A stretch of DNA of 64,000 nt from Sclerotinia nivalis (taxonomy: Eukaryota > Ascomycota > Leotiomycetes > Helotiales > Sclerotiniaceae): assembly GCA_029531795.1 (NCBI GenBank), contig JAPEIS010000001.1:7378001-7442000 (forward strand), written 5' to 3'. A program made the translations under genes and the position numbers. Below are positions 1 through 11,541 of this stretch, piece after piece; within the stretch, counting starts at the first letter, position 1, and the number at the start of each line of letters is the position of its first letter. Under the pieces are notes generated by a model. That model was not told the origin of the DNA and made no database searches. It was given only the letters and a program-made list of their open reading frames with translations.

Positions 1-518
1 ACAGTCCATCCATTACAAGGCACTGGCAGTCTGGCCGGTGGCAAATGTCAAGCATTCATGTATGTAATAACATGAGGGGCGCATTACATCCTTCCGTTAC
101 ATTTTCTGCCGCCTCACTATCCACCTAAGAGTTTTAATAAACTATTTTCGAAATTTTCCACCCAGCTGAAGAATAATTCTTGATTTTTTGCATATTTTTT
201 CAAGCTATGTAACTGCATGTAGCATGATGATTTGTCCTGGCTGCCAGGCTTTGACAGGCGAAGCCGAGTCTACGGAGGTTATATATGTGAAGTGGCGTAT
301 GATAAGTCGTAAGATTTCCCGTCGACACGGCTTGGCGTGCATGGCGCGCATAGCGGGCGGGGAGCACAACCGGGTAATCACGCGAGGGGCAGGGGTCGAC
401 GGTTGGGGGGCTAAACGCACCAATGTGGTCAGGAGGTTTGGTTGTGTTGCGGCTGGTTTTTAAGCTTATTTTTTTTTATTGGGGCTGGGGTTTGGATCTT
501 GCATTTTGGACTTTGAAG

Positions 519-613
519 GATTGGGGTGTTGGATTGGGGTGTTGGATTGGGTTGTTGGATTGGGTTGTTGAATTGGGTTGTTGGATTGGTTTGTTGGATT
601 TGTTTGTTGGTGG
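519..613. repeat. degenerate 15-bp G/T-rich minisatellite
   Basis: Units resembling GGATTGGGTTGTT recur about six times with point changes. The array gives open frames on both strands with repetitive peptides, which are by-products of the repeat and not genes. Confidence 0.8.
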
Positions 614-2255
614 GGATTTTTTGTTGGGAGATCCGTATACTTGTTGGTTGCAATGGGTGGTTATGCTGGTTATTCTGGGTTTGGTTTTCAATATTGGGGA
701 TATTTATTAGATGCACTGATTAGGGGTTTGTTGTGCAAGTGGTACTAAGGGATTTTGTAGTAATGGATTTTGCCATGGTCGAGAGAGGAAATCCGGGAGG
801 GTAAGGATGCCCAGAGGGGGAGATATTGAGTTGATCGTTTAATACATATGGGATTTACGTAATGGATTTTAATATCGATAAGTTGATTTGCCGGGGAAGT
901 AAATTCTTCATTGTCTATTTTTATCCATTTCTCACCGTCTTGGGATGAGTACGGTAATCTTCTGCGGTTACATTTTCCAATTGGTTGTTAAATAAGATAA
1001 AATGCCTATTTGGAGGTGATCAAAAGATGCATGGTATAGGAGAAAAACATCAGCCTCTGACGTAGGGGGGAATAAGGCAGGTTTGACTCTGGAGCTCTTT
1101 TTAGGATGGGTAAGATGCATAGACGAGAATTTTAATGGCGTTCATGTCAGCTACATATGAGGCGGCTTCTGGTTGAGAAATAGTTACCCGGTTAACTGGG
1201 AGCTTGGGATCGTCTGAAGTTTATGAAATGATTGGATGATTCGATGTGGAACATAGGCAATAATATCTGTCTGCCACCGCATGAAGTAAACCTATTCAAG
1301 CGTTGACGATTCGGATTCAAGATTCTTCAAGGACAAAAGGTCTAGAACGAGCTCATGCAGCTCGTTTGACATGGGAGTCTTGGTCTTATGTTTGACAGCT
1401 CAGCTGCAGAATTTCAAGCGTCGATTTTGCGGGTCCCCATGGGGAAAAACATGGTAAAATATGGTAAATGATGGGGTTTGGGAATATGCTGCAGTAATGC
1501 GTGGAGGTGGATCTACGCTACTGTACCTGCCGTGGCGATTATTCAGAGGATATTTTGGAAATTGTCCGCTTTGTGGTAAAGCTGGTGTTGTGATTTAGTT
1601 GTCAGGCCATTTTTCTTACTTGTTTTTTTTTTGGTTTGTATGCACTTCGTCTCGCTTGTCTTTTGCATGCATATTGGATAGCATACGATTTCGTATCAGA
1701 ATAGCATGTTAAGATTACGGTTCTTGTAGAATAGGAGAGAAAGAGGAGCTAGTTCGGTTTAGTAGCAGTGGAGCTCCTCAATTTGTAGATCTTTCCCTTC
1801 TGAGGTTTCAAAAGTACAGTCTGAATATCCTCAATTTAAGCTTTATGCTTCCCGTGATTCTCGGTGAGAGTTTATTGACTCCATTGTGACTAAAATGGAG
1901 AATATTGGCGAATGCCAAGGGATGTACACTGGCTTGACGATCAATATCTTCACAGAAGTAGTTGGCTAAAACAAGAAATTGGAAGATATGCAAAGAATGC
2001 AATACGAAAACTGACATTGCAGATTACCATTTAGAATAAGTGTTCACTTGAAACGGATGTGATCGACATTCACGGCGCTGCTGGAAGAGCCAGATGTAAC
2101 TCACTCATGTAGACACGTAGTAAAATGGGCCCAAGGTCCACCTCCCGTCTGTCTCGACAGCCACATCAGGAATCCACCTACGTATGAGGAACTAATTCTG
2201 AACCACCGCTGTCATCGTGTCTCCAAAATGGTCTAGCCATACCTCTCCAGAGAAC

Positions 2256-2262
2256 TATAAAG
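2256..2262 (+). promoter_or_regulatory. TATA box of hydrophobin-like gene
   Basis: TATAAAG lies about 140 bases before the ATG at 2397, followed by a C/A-rich leader typical of highly expressed secreted fungal proteins. This is positional inference only. Confidence 0.5.
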
Positions 2263-2396
2263 AGCACCTAGATTCCCAAGTCAAACAACATCAATCCATC
2301 CATCAAACACTTCTTAATCACATCAACAAGCACTTCAGCTCAACAACACTCTTCAACTCTCAAGCTTCAAACCTCAAACTCAAAACTTCAATCAAA

Positions 2397-2824
2397 ATGC
2401 GTGCCTCATTCACTGCCATCGTCACCGGCCTCATGGCCCTCAACGTTGCCGCTCTTCCAGGTGTAAGTTCTCAATCAGACAACCTCTTCCTAAATCCCAC
2501 TCCACCATACTAACCACCCAACAGGGAACCCCAGCCTCCTCCTGGGGCAGCAGCTCTCCCACCGGCACACCATCCTGCGCCGGCAGCAAATACACATGTA
2601 AAACCGCCGCACCCCTCAGCCTGCTCAGCTGCACCAACATCTTGAACGGCGTCATCGTTAGCATTCCTATTTCCCTCAAGGAGCGCGGTATCGAGGAGCG
2701 TGCTGTGGAAGCTAGAACCTCCAACCAGAATGGAGATTACTGCTGCACTGCGGCTGGATTGCTTACACTCAGCTGTCTCAATGTGGGTAATGGACTTATC
2801 ATCTCTTTGCCTATTACTGCTTAG
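2397..2824 (+). CDS. six-cysteine hydrophobin-like secreted protein
   Basis: Two exons (2397-2462, 2525-2824) joined at GTAAGT...ACAG give 121 residues. The start is the only ATG giving a signal peptide (MRASFTAIVTGLMALNVAALP). The mature protein has six cysteines in the order C, C, C, CC, C, with hydrophobic stretches after the third and sixth. Two halves look like each other: YTCKTAAPLSLLSC followed by NILNGVIVSIPI, and DYCCTAAGLLTLSC followed by NVGNGLIISLPI. Hydrophobins have this pseudo-repeat and eight cysteines (C-CC-C-C-CC-C). Here the positions of Cys3 (a lysine) and Cys5 are missing. Hydrophobins coat aerial hyphae and spores. I infer a surface or secreted amphipathic role; assignment to hydrophobin-like rather than another small secreted family is likely but unproven. 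Confidence 0.75.
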
Positions 2825-4691
2825 GTGAAGACTTTGGCATTTGATGGATTGGGGATGCGAGAAGGGGTTGCAAGGAGGTTTGGTGGGAATTGGTGGTTTG
2901 GTGATTGGTGGTGAGCTGGAGATATGATTGGTGTTTGCGCGTGTTCTTCTTTCTACTCACGTATACGATGTCGAAGTGGAAGGGTGGTGCAGGCGGATGT
3001 GGCTTTGCATAGCAATCCTTTAAATGCAAATCTATTCAATATACTACCGTTTGAGTAATTTTACTCTAGTATGCATTCTCTCTCTTGATGTTTGTTATGC
3101 AACTGCTTCGTGAGGTCCTGGGAGCTCTTGGAATAGATTTCAGTTATTCTCAAAGAGTCAACCCTTTTGATTAATCAAAGCTCAAACTATCTTCGAAGAG
3201 AGGTAACTCTCGACCTTCATTCAGAAACTTGAGGCGCTGGCTCCAATATAATAGTGGCTGTAAGAAGGCTGAGTGTAAGGTATATTGATTTGGTGAGTAT
3301 ACTGCCGATTGTGTGATATTGTGATTACTGCAAGTGAGCACAGCTAGCTGAATTTTATTGGATTGGAATTAAGACGGTTGTTTATGTCAATAGCTAGGGA
3401 GTGATGAGAGGTAATCATCGCCATCGCGAGGTTTTAAAAAGTTCTGTGAATCCATGGCGATGATCTGGCGGAGATGAGAAAGATAAGGCATTGAAATTAT
3501 GGAAAGAAATGGGTCGTGACGACGAAGATACAGATACAGATATTATAGACAATCAGAATATATTCATTAAATTTCGGACCATGAAGGGTTGGGAGTGTCT
3601 ATAGATTTTGAGACTCGAGAGTGATTGTGTCTTACGAGCGTTTCCCTAAATCCAGAGTAAAAATCGGGATCTCTAGATATATCTAAAGATCGCTATTCTA
3701 GTAGCTGTCTTGTATATACTGTCAGGGATTATGTTAAGTCAGCAAAGTTAGAGCACTGTTAAGAGCAGTGGACCTCATCGATATCAAAATATTGAGATTA
3801 TAAATAGAATGAGAATATGAGTGTAATTGTTATAGACGACAGAAAATCTCTGATCTAGCCTATATACACCCGATTTAATAATGTGTGTCCAAACCCTTAA
3901 ATTTTTCGTAGATTCTTTGCTATAAAAGTTCATAGATCAAAAAGTCACGTTTTGGACACACGTTATTAAATCAGGTGTGCTACGTGCTTACTCAGCATAA
4001 TCCCTGACCCAACACAAGTCATTTAAGCCAATTCATCTAAATACTTGTGATTCCACCTATATCCTTATTTTCTATAACCGGTAAGGTTCCACTGCCTTTA
4101 CTCTTCAACGTTGAACGTCTGATTTATCTTATGCTCAAAAAACAAACACATAAAATCGTATACATCCTCCCGGTGCCACCTTCTTTCTATACTGGGCCCT
4201 TAGGTTTTATCTCTGAGTATTGGCCTTTCTATTTACTCGGTCTTTGTAACCTATTTTGAGAAAATCGGAAAGCGCTCGACTCCTCAATAACTTTTGTGCA
4301 ATCAAGTTCTAGAACTTAGCAGAAACCACGAGTGAATTCTTCTCCTCTTTGAAATTGATTTATAGAACATAAGGTTTACTTTTTCCGACGGGCATTTCTG
4401 TTTTCTTTTTACCTCGTCAACTACCTTCTCCGCACCACCTTTTCATGAATACCAACATCTATCACAGTCAATTCAACGCTACTTTCATACACAGCAAGCC
4501 ACCTCAGATCATAACGTTCCGCAACTCATGAGATAACGAGTTAGAGCTCTGACATCTATATTTCCAGGCAACAAATTGTCGCTTACTCTCATTGCAGTTG
4601 CACGAATTAGCGCACTCACACATTCGGCGTCGTCAGCTTCCCTATTCATAGAGAAAATTGTTGCCGTTCTCGATATTCTGTTCGAAGTAAA
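2825..4691. other. intergenic region with a foldback element
   Basis: No gene recognised. It contains the inverted-repeat element at 3721-4008 (listed separately) and otherwise unique AT-rich sequence. The last ~250 bases form the C/T-rich leader of the BTB gene at 4692. Confidence 0.6.
3721..4008. mobile_element. foldback / MITE-like element with nested inverted repeats
   Basis: The outer 13-bp inverted repeat is exact: GTCAGGGATTATG at 3721-3733 and its complement at 3996-4008. A longer inner pair (about 28 bp, few mismatches) lies at 3867-3894 and 3949-3979, around GATTTAATAAYGTGTGTCC. The left outer-to-inner gap is about 133 bp and the right gap only 16 bp, so the left arm seems to carry a later insertion. 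There is no transposase frame, so this would be non-autonomous. I could not identify a clear target duplication. Confidence 0.65.
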
Positions 4692-5919
4692 ATGGACGGC
4701 GACACAATGGTATTGGATCCAGATGGAGACGTGGTGCTTGTACTGGATTTAAAGGAGCTTGCATCCGAGACCGTAGTTGATGCTGCATCAACTGATCCCT
4801 CGGGCCATGAAATGTCTGCTGACCCATCATCCGAGGACGTGGTTGGTACTACATCAACTGATTCTCCAGATGATAAAACACCATCGGCTGACTCGTCATC
4901 CGATTCTTTGACTGTGAGCATCTCTCCTACACCTGAGCCAAAGAAGATCCGTTTCGTAGTATCCTCTAGACACCTGTCGCTCGCCTCACCTGTGTTCAAA
5001 GCCATGTTACGAGGGAACTTTCAGGAAGGTGTCAAGCTGAAAGAAGCTGGCAAAATAGAGATACCGCTCCCAGACGATGATTCCGCTGCGTGGAAGATTT
5101 TGCTCAATATCATCCATGGCCAATACATGGCCATTCCACTCCAACTCAAATTACAAGTCATCACCCAAATCGCTGTCTTGGTCGACAAGTATAGAATGCA
5201 TGAGGTTGTTTATCTATTCGTTCCAACTTGGAGGAAGGCAATGGATTACCCACCTACTCGCTGGGAAGATATAATAAGTTGGATTTGTATATCATGGGTC
5301 TTCGAACTGCGAGAAGAGTTTCGGGAACTCACCAAGAAGGTGCAACTAGACTGCGTCAAAACTTTCGAATCTACAATTAGATTCTATAATTTAGATAACC
5401 TCCCCATTCCTCAGTTGGTCATTGGCAAGTTCTGTTCCTCTAGTATAAGATTAAATATCAGCTGACAGAAATCAAGACAGAATCGATGCATCTCGCCGCA
5501 AAGCAATCGAAAAGGCTTTTGATATTCTTGGAAATACGATCTCACAGTACCAAAAGCTGATTCCTAATTGCAATCGTGATAATTCACAACCTCATCTTCT
5601 AGTCAAAGGGCTGGAATCGCATAAAAGGTGGTGTGATATAATGGTTCATGGCAGCCTTGTGAGATCTGCTACACTTGAAAATATCTACCCTATTCCATCG
5701 GCTCCGTACGAATGGCTTTCTTTCTCTGATTTGAAATCAAGAATAGGCCGTCTCGAGATTGTCACAGCATGTTACATGTTAATGAAAAACACTAAGTCGG
5801 ACCATCAAATTCACCAAACTCTGATTGCGTCAACCGATTCCGCTGGAGATGAATTGGTTGGTCTTCTTTTGGGAGTCATTAAGGTTGACGAGATGAAGCC
5901 ACAGTGCCCAACTCAATAG
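4692..5919 (+). CDS. BTB/POZ-domain protein (copy 1)
   Basis: Two exons (4692-5428, 5481-5919) give 391 residues. The 52-nt intron has a CTGAC branch site 14 nt before its AG; the closer CAG right after the branch site is skipped. The first ~20 residues (MDGDTMVLDPDGDVVLVLDL) are a beta strand pair typical of fungal BTB proteins, followed by a Ser/Thr/Asp-rich insert. The BTB core follows: VVSSRHLSLASPVFKAML, then LPLPDDD-type and IHGQ motifs, and a helical C-terminal half. BTB domains mediate protein-protein contacts, often as adaptors for cullin-3 ligases, but this fungal lineage-expanded type has no known substrate. It is paralogous to the gene at 6843-7992 and the pseudogene at 9434. The Ser/Asp-rich insert is absent from the second copy. 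Confidence 0.85.
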
Positions 5920-6842
5920 CACCGAGGGGGCATTGATCTAGGTAATAAGTCTAGCAAATTAAAAACAATCAGGATATCTCGCTGAATAGATTCTAGGGTT
6001 TTGATAGATATGTATGTATTGGTGGATGCGTGGAATAAACATTTCGGAAATGATGTCTGCAATATCTAGATCACTCGACCATGCAACTGCTCGGCATCAG
6101 ATCTACATTTGCACTTTCATTGAGAGTAGGTAGATGTCAGACTATATACGTTATTGAGGGTGTGCTTGCTGTGGGATCAGGGTTAGTGTTGAAGTTGGTT
6201 CCAAGCGTCATACCCAACGATGGGGGAATAGATGGTTTTGATAATTCAATTTCTTTCCGTGAATGCTGAGGGGATGTTTTGGGATGTGATTGAGTTTTTG
6301 AGGGTTCTTTTAGTTTTGGTTTGAGCTCTGACGTATACGAGACGCGAAAGTCGCTGATAATACAATGAACAATGAACAATATACAAGACATGCAACGACT
6401 CTCTCGATCGAGGTTTAAAGATTATGGTTGAGTGGGTTTAGAGATCAAGAATGCAATCACCACTGGCGAGAACCGAAATTTAATTAATAGTGTTCCTTCA
6501 CATCGGATTTAAAGTGTTAGTTCGTATATTTGGAAACACTGCCCATTTATTTACCGGTCCTCTTTACATGTGAAGGGAAAAAGGCCCGACAAATGGCATA
6601 TACTGAATTTCCCAAATGAATTTGAGATCGTTGATAGCGCTATTAAAGTGAGCGACCCTCGTTCCGAATATTTTTCTGAAGAGGTCACAATGAAGGGGCT
6701 CTGTACATTGCAGCCAGTTACATCAGATGTTGAGCCTGTTTTGTAATATTATAATTATTACAATATGTGAGCGCTGCATTCCAATACATTATACATTAAT
6801 CTCATCCAGACCATTAGGTTATGCTCAAGCTCTAACAGCTTC
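5920..6842. other. intergenic region between convergent BTB genes
   Basis: Holds the 3' ends of two genes pointing at each other. The only open frames are short and overlap AT-rich simple sequence. No repeat or RNA gene seen. Confidence 0.6.
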
Positions 6843-7992
6843 TCAGACATTGAAATGTACCTTCAGGCTCGCCATATCCAAGCCGAATGTCTCCCTGTCT
6901 ATATCAGCCACCGATACCCTGAGTTTTTCTAAGGTGTCATCAATAACTGCTTTTTGGTGGCTCCGGATCCGTATGCAACTACCATTATTGACTTCTACAG
7001 AATGCACTTTCTCTATGAGCTTATCAAAAACCCAATCCCTGTAGTCTTCTGGGTTCCGTGGAAGCGGAAATAGAGAATATGTGGAGAGAGTTTTCGTAAA
7101 ATACTCGAGAACCTCCGCGTCACATTCCTTTCCGTGGTCATACATCGTCCGGCGAGCATGGGTTAATTCCGCCGAAGCACGACCTGGGTTTCCTGGCCGA
7201 ATGGATAGCATATGCCTAACTACAGGGCATTCAAGGTTGTCTCCCTGAAACCTTGACAATGTGACGTCGAGAATTCCGATAACCCCCTCTAAAGCCGCTT
7301 GACGATATTCGTCTACTTTTTCTGGAGTCTATTAGTAAATGAAACATTCTCATATAATGTGTAGTCTTACTTATAACTGTTGTCGGGATGGGTAGTTCCA
7401 GCTGATTTCTGGCTATGATTTCACCCAGTCCGTATGGAAATTGTCTTACAATACTACCAGTTGCCTCTTCGAATTCTACGGATAGATTGAACACCCAAGT
7501 AACGTAAATCCAGCACGCAAGGCGGGTCTCGCTTCGCTTCCACAAGGATAGCTCTACAATCTTCCGCTTCCAAAGATTAGCACATACTTCTGCCACTGCA
7601 GAGCACTGATAGTAATCCGCTAGAATGGCAAGTGCTGTGAAGACATGTATGTGAACTACTTTTGGAACACAATCACCGTGGCCATGAATAAGGTCAATCA
7701 ATATTCGCATTGCAACTGGATCATCCTCCGGAAGTGGAAGGGTGAGGCTCCCCATAGTCTTTAACTCGAGACTCTCCTTGAAAGATCCCTCTAACATTAT
7801 CTTAAAGACTGGAGAAGCCAGCGACATGTCCTTCGAAGATACTAAGACTCGGGAATCATAAGCCCAGATTGAGTTTCGCTCGTGAAAAGTCGATTCTCCC
7901 GTTTTGGAAATTGGTGGTGTAATTGGACCAAGCAGTATCAATAAATCCCCATCGGGGTCGGCGATAAAGTTCGCCCCTGAAATCCTCGTCAT
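6843..7992 (-). CDS. BTB/POZ-domain protein (copy 2)
   Basis: Two exons on the minus strand (7992-7371, 7321-6843) give 366 residues; the 49-nt intron has a TACTAAT-type branch site. The start at 7992 (MTRISGANFIADPDGDLLIL) matches the DPDGD strand of copy 1. The BTB core (VLVSSKDMSLASPVFKIML, then LPLPEDDPVAMRILIDLIHG) is closer to the pseudogene at 9842 than to copy 1, especially in the DDPVAM segment. The intron falls at the same place as in copy 1 (after LPIPTTVIS against LPIPQLVIG), so the copies descend from one intron-containing ancestor by DNA duplication and not retroposition. Function is unknown beyond protein-protein interaction. Confidence 0.85.
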
Positions 7993-9433
7993 CGTAGTTA
8001 TATCTTGCCAGCCCCAGAGGTGTGTTTCAAGTGGACAGCGACTCCTAGGGAAAAATTAGAGGAAGACCAAATTTTTTAATGGTTTCTAACCTATCAAATA
8101 GTGGCACCAAGCTGTCAAACCATTGTGTCTCTTCTTTGAAGTGATGTCCAACCCAGTCTGAATGTACAAGTTCAATTCAACAGTTTATTGAACCAAGTTG
8201 ATTCCTCCTTTAAACAAGAAATGATAAATGAATGTTGAGTCAGAAAAGAAGAAGTGGAAACAGATTGAATTTATAAGTCGAAGGAAGAGGTAGTTGATTG
8301 ATTGATTGATTGATTGATTTAATTAACGTCTACACTGAGTCTAAGACTATCTAAGACGGCTGGGGGCCTTAAGGGCTCCTAACAAATGATATATGGTGAA
8401 ATGCTGACCTAATAGGCCGTAGCTAATACAAGATTGAATGGATGGAGACGGTCTCCATCCTATAATTTGAATAGGGGAAGTGAAAACTAATCTTGGGGAA
8501 CAAAGCCCGGAAGAGGTAGTTCTATATGTACGAATGAATGGGAGTAATAACACGCCTCAGCGCAAAATTCGACAGAATGGATCTGTAAAATGGAGATCTG
8601 TTTGACTATTATAATATTTCAGAAAAGATATATGACGTAGGGATTGAACTAATTATATGGAAAGAAATGATAGATGATTTTTGCAGACTTGTTAGAGACT
8701 AAAGACATATCCCTGTAGCTTTAGCGAGTTACATGCACCTATTAGGAGGGACTACTTTCTGATCGGCAAAAAAGGCAATCGAAACTAATATTTCAATCTG
8801 CTTCTGATCGAGACTTTAAATGGCCATGGGCTCAAAAGAAAGATAGGATTCAAGAAGAGGAATAACAAAATGCACCTTTCAAATGGATAGGATTATAACA
8901 CTTGATTGCTTTGATTGTTGAACTCGATTTTGAAAAACGAAGTTGTGAAATCACCACCTTTTGCCAGAGAATGGCATGCTAAAGTTTTATGAGCTATTAT
9001 AGTAAACAATAATGTAGAAAAAAAGCACTAAGTTAATCTATCAGTCTTATGACCAGTGGCGAAACCGTTGAACTTCCTTCCCGATCTAGACTTCACTAGG
9101 CATAGGCTAACGAGCCCCCTCAAAACTTGTCCTTTTCGAATGTTGATTACACAATAACTACATCATAGGTGCAAATAAATCTGCTCGAGGAGTTTAAATT
9201 CAATCAACGAAGATAACGGCGAAAATACAAATAGTTAGTGCAGATTTAAGCTCCTCAGTTTGCCATACAGTAATATATTTGAACTTTGTACGTCGTAGTT
9301 TCCTAATCTAGTCTTATAGTCTTTACAGAAGGTACTTCCCCAAAGCTACATAGTACATTCTACATGTTTTGGTGATTTCATTTAGATAGCACTCCACGTA
9401 ATCGCGTTTGTACTCAGATTCCACTTCGTCATA
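7993..9433. other. intergenic region with a retroposon copy
   Basis: Contains the retroposon at 8296-8508 with its flanking duplication. The remaining ~900 bases are AT-rich with no gene that I can recognise. Confidence 0.6.
8296..8508 (-). mobile_element. short retroposon (SINE-like), copy A
   Basis: A 213-bp element is bounded by perfect 13-bp direct repeats GGAAGAGGTAGTT at 8283-8295 and 8509-8521, which are target-site duplications. Read on the minus strand it begins GGGCTTTGTTCCCC, continues TTAGTTTTCACTTCCC, and ends GTCTTAGACTCAGTG..., then a (AATC)n tail of about six units. A short tandem-repeat tail plus a variable-length target duplication is the signature of LINE-mobilised retroposons. 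I see no clear tRNA-type A/B box, so SINE is an inference from structure. Confidence 0.8.
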
Positions 9434-10735
9434 ATGACGTCTTCGAATGATCGCATCGAGTTGTATATTGATGGAGAGGTATTGGTTCAGCTGGAGCCAA
9501 ACACGGTATGAATTCAGAGCCATCGGATTTGAATACCCCCACAGTTATCCCTCCTGACTTGAATCGAATCTTCTTACAGATGTGGGAATCTAGTGTTGAA
9601 TGGGGCTTTTCTGCACGTTCAACCTGGTCCCAAAGGAGGTTCCGAAGGATGATGCTCAACCAAACGTGAGCAACTGCTTAGAACAAAAATTTAATAATTA
9701 GCGATTGCAGCCTTGACCTTTTGCAATCTTGCTAACCTCTCTGACTAGGGCAATTGATCCCCGTATCGCCCGATTATTGGCACCCAAAAACAATGCTCAG
9801 CACAAATATTTAAGTTACAAATTTCAAATTCTTCAAAGCTCATGGCAGAGATCTCACCGGTATTCCGAGTAATGTTATATGGAGGCTTCTATGGATCTGT
9901 GACCCTAAAAGATACGGGGAAGCTTGAGCTCCCACTTCCGGATGATGACCCAGTAGCTATGGACATATTAGTCAATGTCATTCACAGATACTGTGGGTTG
10001 GTGCCATCGAAAATTGAGCTATCAGTGTTTACATAGATTGATATACTGGTAGAAAAACACCGGATGAGTGCACTAGTGCATGACTGTTTCTCAGTTTGGT
10101 GAATTTGGGTGGAACAACATACGGCGGCGATACAATCTCGTGAGTTTGACTCCCGAATATTCTGCTCATTTTTATGTATATCCTAGGTCTTATGCGTAAA
10201 AGATATTTTTGCTAGCGTTACTTAATAGCACCACTTACATTCTGATGAGGAAATGAGCAAGGTCATGTGGAGTATTGACATGTGTTTTTACCAATTTCAG
10301 AATCGGTTATTAGTAAGATCTTATATTACACATATGTATGCTTAATGGGTTCAAAACTGACAAATATTCCAATAGATCGCCTTAATGCTGATCACAATAG
10401 ATCTTCCAATATCTGTACTGCAATCCTAAATGAATTCATTCAAGCCGAACTTCTATCTTCCCGTGTTCCTTGACAAAAATCAAAACGATTGCAAAAATAT
10501 CACTGCCAATTACGATACGTGTTATCACACAGGGAAAAGTGTGATACCATGGTTTTAGAGTCTCTAATTAGAGACACTATCAACAGCGGGCTCTTCACTA
10601 TACCTTCCTTGACGACGGAGCCTTATAAAAAAAACCTCTTTCCGTAAATTGCAGTGAAATTGCCAAATTAGAATTCCTACTGCCTGTGGTGATTTATCAA
10701 AAATGAAAAATATGGCCACCACATTCTTAGCAAAC
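9434..10735 (+). pseudogene. decayed third BTB/POZ gene
   Basis: Parts of the BTB family appear in the right order but are broken by stops and frameshifts. An N-terminal segment at 9434 (IELYIDGEVLVQLEP) is followed by a degraded stretch. The core is at 9842-10036 (ISPVFRVML, then LELPLPDDDPVAMDILVN), ending at a TAG where copy 2 continues. After that stop the same frame still reads MSALVHDCFSVW, matching CSAVAEVCANLW of copy 2. Next come FLPISESVISK (10282), matching LPIPTTVISK, and a C-terminal relic near 10650 (SEIAKLEFLLPVVIYQ), matching SRIGRLEIVTACYMLM of copy 1. So the whole gene length was once present. No functional product is expected. Confidence 0.75.
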
Positions 10736-11094
10736 TCAACTCCTCGATAGCTGATATTAAAGTTTCTTTGGTTGGATTAACCGCAATTCAAAAAGGTTTC
10801 GGGGCTTCATTGGCAAGTATCCAATTGGGAGTAAGTGCGCCGAAAATGGCACCTATTTGAGCCAATTAGCTAACATCAAGATCATGTAGTGGCATATTGA
10901 CACGCTTCCTTGGGACTGGTCAACCTATCTGGAAGTCGACAACGGCTAAGGGAATTGGTGTTATTAATAAAAATAGGTTGGCGAAACTAAGACTACAATT
11001 AAAAGAATTTCAGCGCAAGTGGTAGACGAAACACAGTCAAACATCTCAGTGGCAAAAGCATCAACTTCTACATGAGGCTTATTTGTGGAAATAC

Positions 11095-11541
11095 TGAGAT
11101 GATGCAAATCTTTACTGCGCACTTGGAAGTGCCACTCAGCTCAGGTCCAAAAAGCTCCCTAAGCCAAATAGCTTCGAAGACGTAATCTCTGTACTCAAGA
11201 TACTTCCATGTCTGAAGGAGGTGATATTTGTCTTCCGTTATGGCATATATCTTGCATTCAGGGACTTGATCGTGCTAGGGGAAAATGAAAAGAAGGTCCA
11301 TAGCGGAACCAAAGTTGTATATGCAGCACACCAGCGTGTATCACCGAGCCCACCAGGCTATTCGATGAGTATAGTACACAAATCAAGGAAGGTCTTGTGA
11401 GACGTGACCTCGAATCCGAATCTGGAGGCATTGCACAATGCATATGTACAGGTGACCTTTCCTGTACTGAAGGATCGAAAGTACAGTATGAGAGAGCTGG
11501 TTCGAAACGTCGAGGCGGTGGAAGAAGGTAGAAATACCTAA
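11095..11541 (+). pseudogene. coding-like relic of unknown family
   Basis: One plus-strand frame is open for about 100 codons up to a TGA at 11398, then for another 46 codons to a TAA at 11539. The translation has balanced composition (for example SFEDVISVLKILPCLKEV and LEALHNAYVQVTFPVL) and no simple repeat. It lacks a proper ATG start, and upstream pieces from about 10780 are fragmented. It may be the tail of the BTB pseudogene region or a separate dead gene. I do not recognise the family. Confidence 0.35.

Larger units (their letters stand above)
1..2396. other. intergenic region, no gene recognised
   Basis: No reading frame here has a credible start, intron structure or protein family. 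The one structured element is an imperfect G/T-rich tandem repeat at about 519-613. A TATA box for the next gene lies near the right end. The first 450 bases are G/C-richer than the rest and could be the flank of something outside the window, but I see no domain. Confidence 0.6.

Noticed and set aside
423..723. Overlapping open frames on both strands in the G/T-rich repeat
   Set aside because: They come from a 15-base tandem repeat, give Gly/Leu/Trp- or Pro/Asn/Gln-rich peptides, and have no domain.
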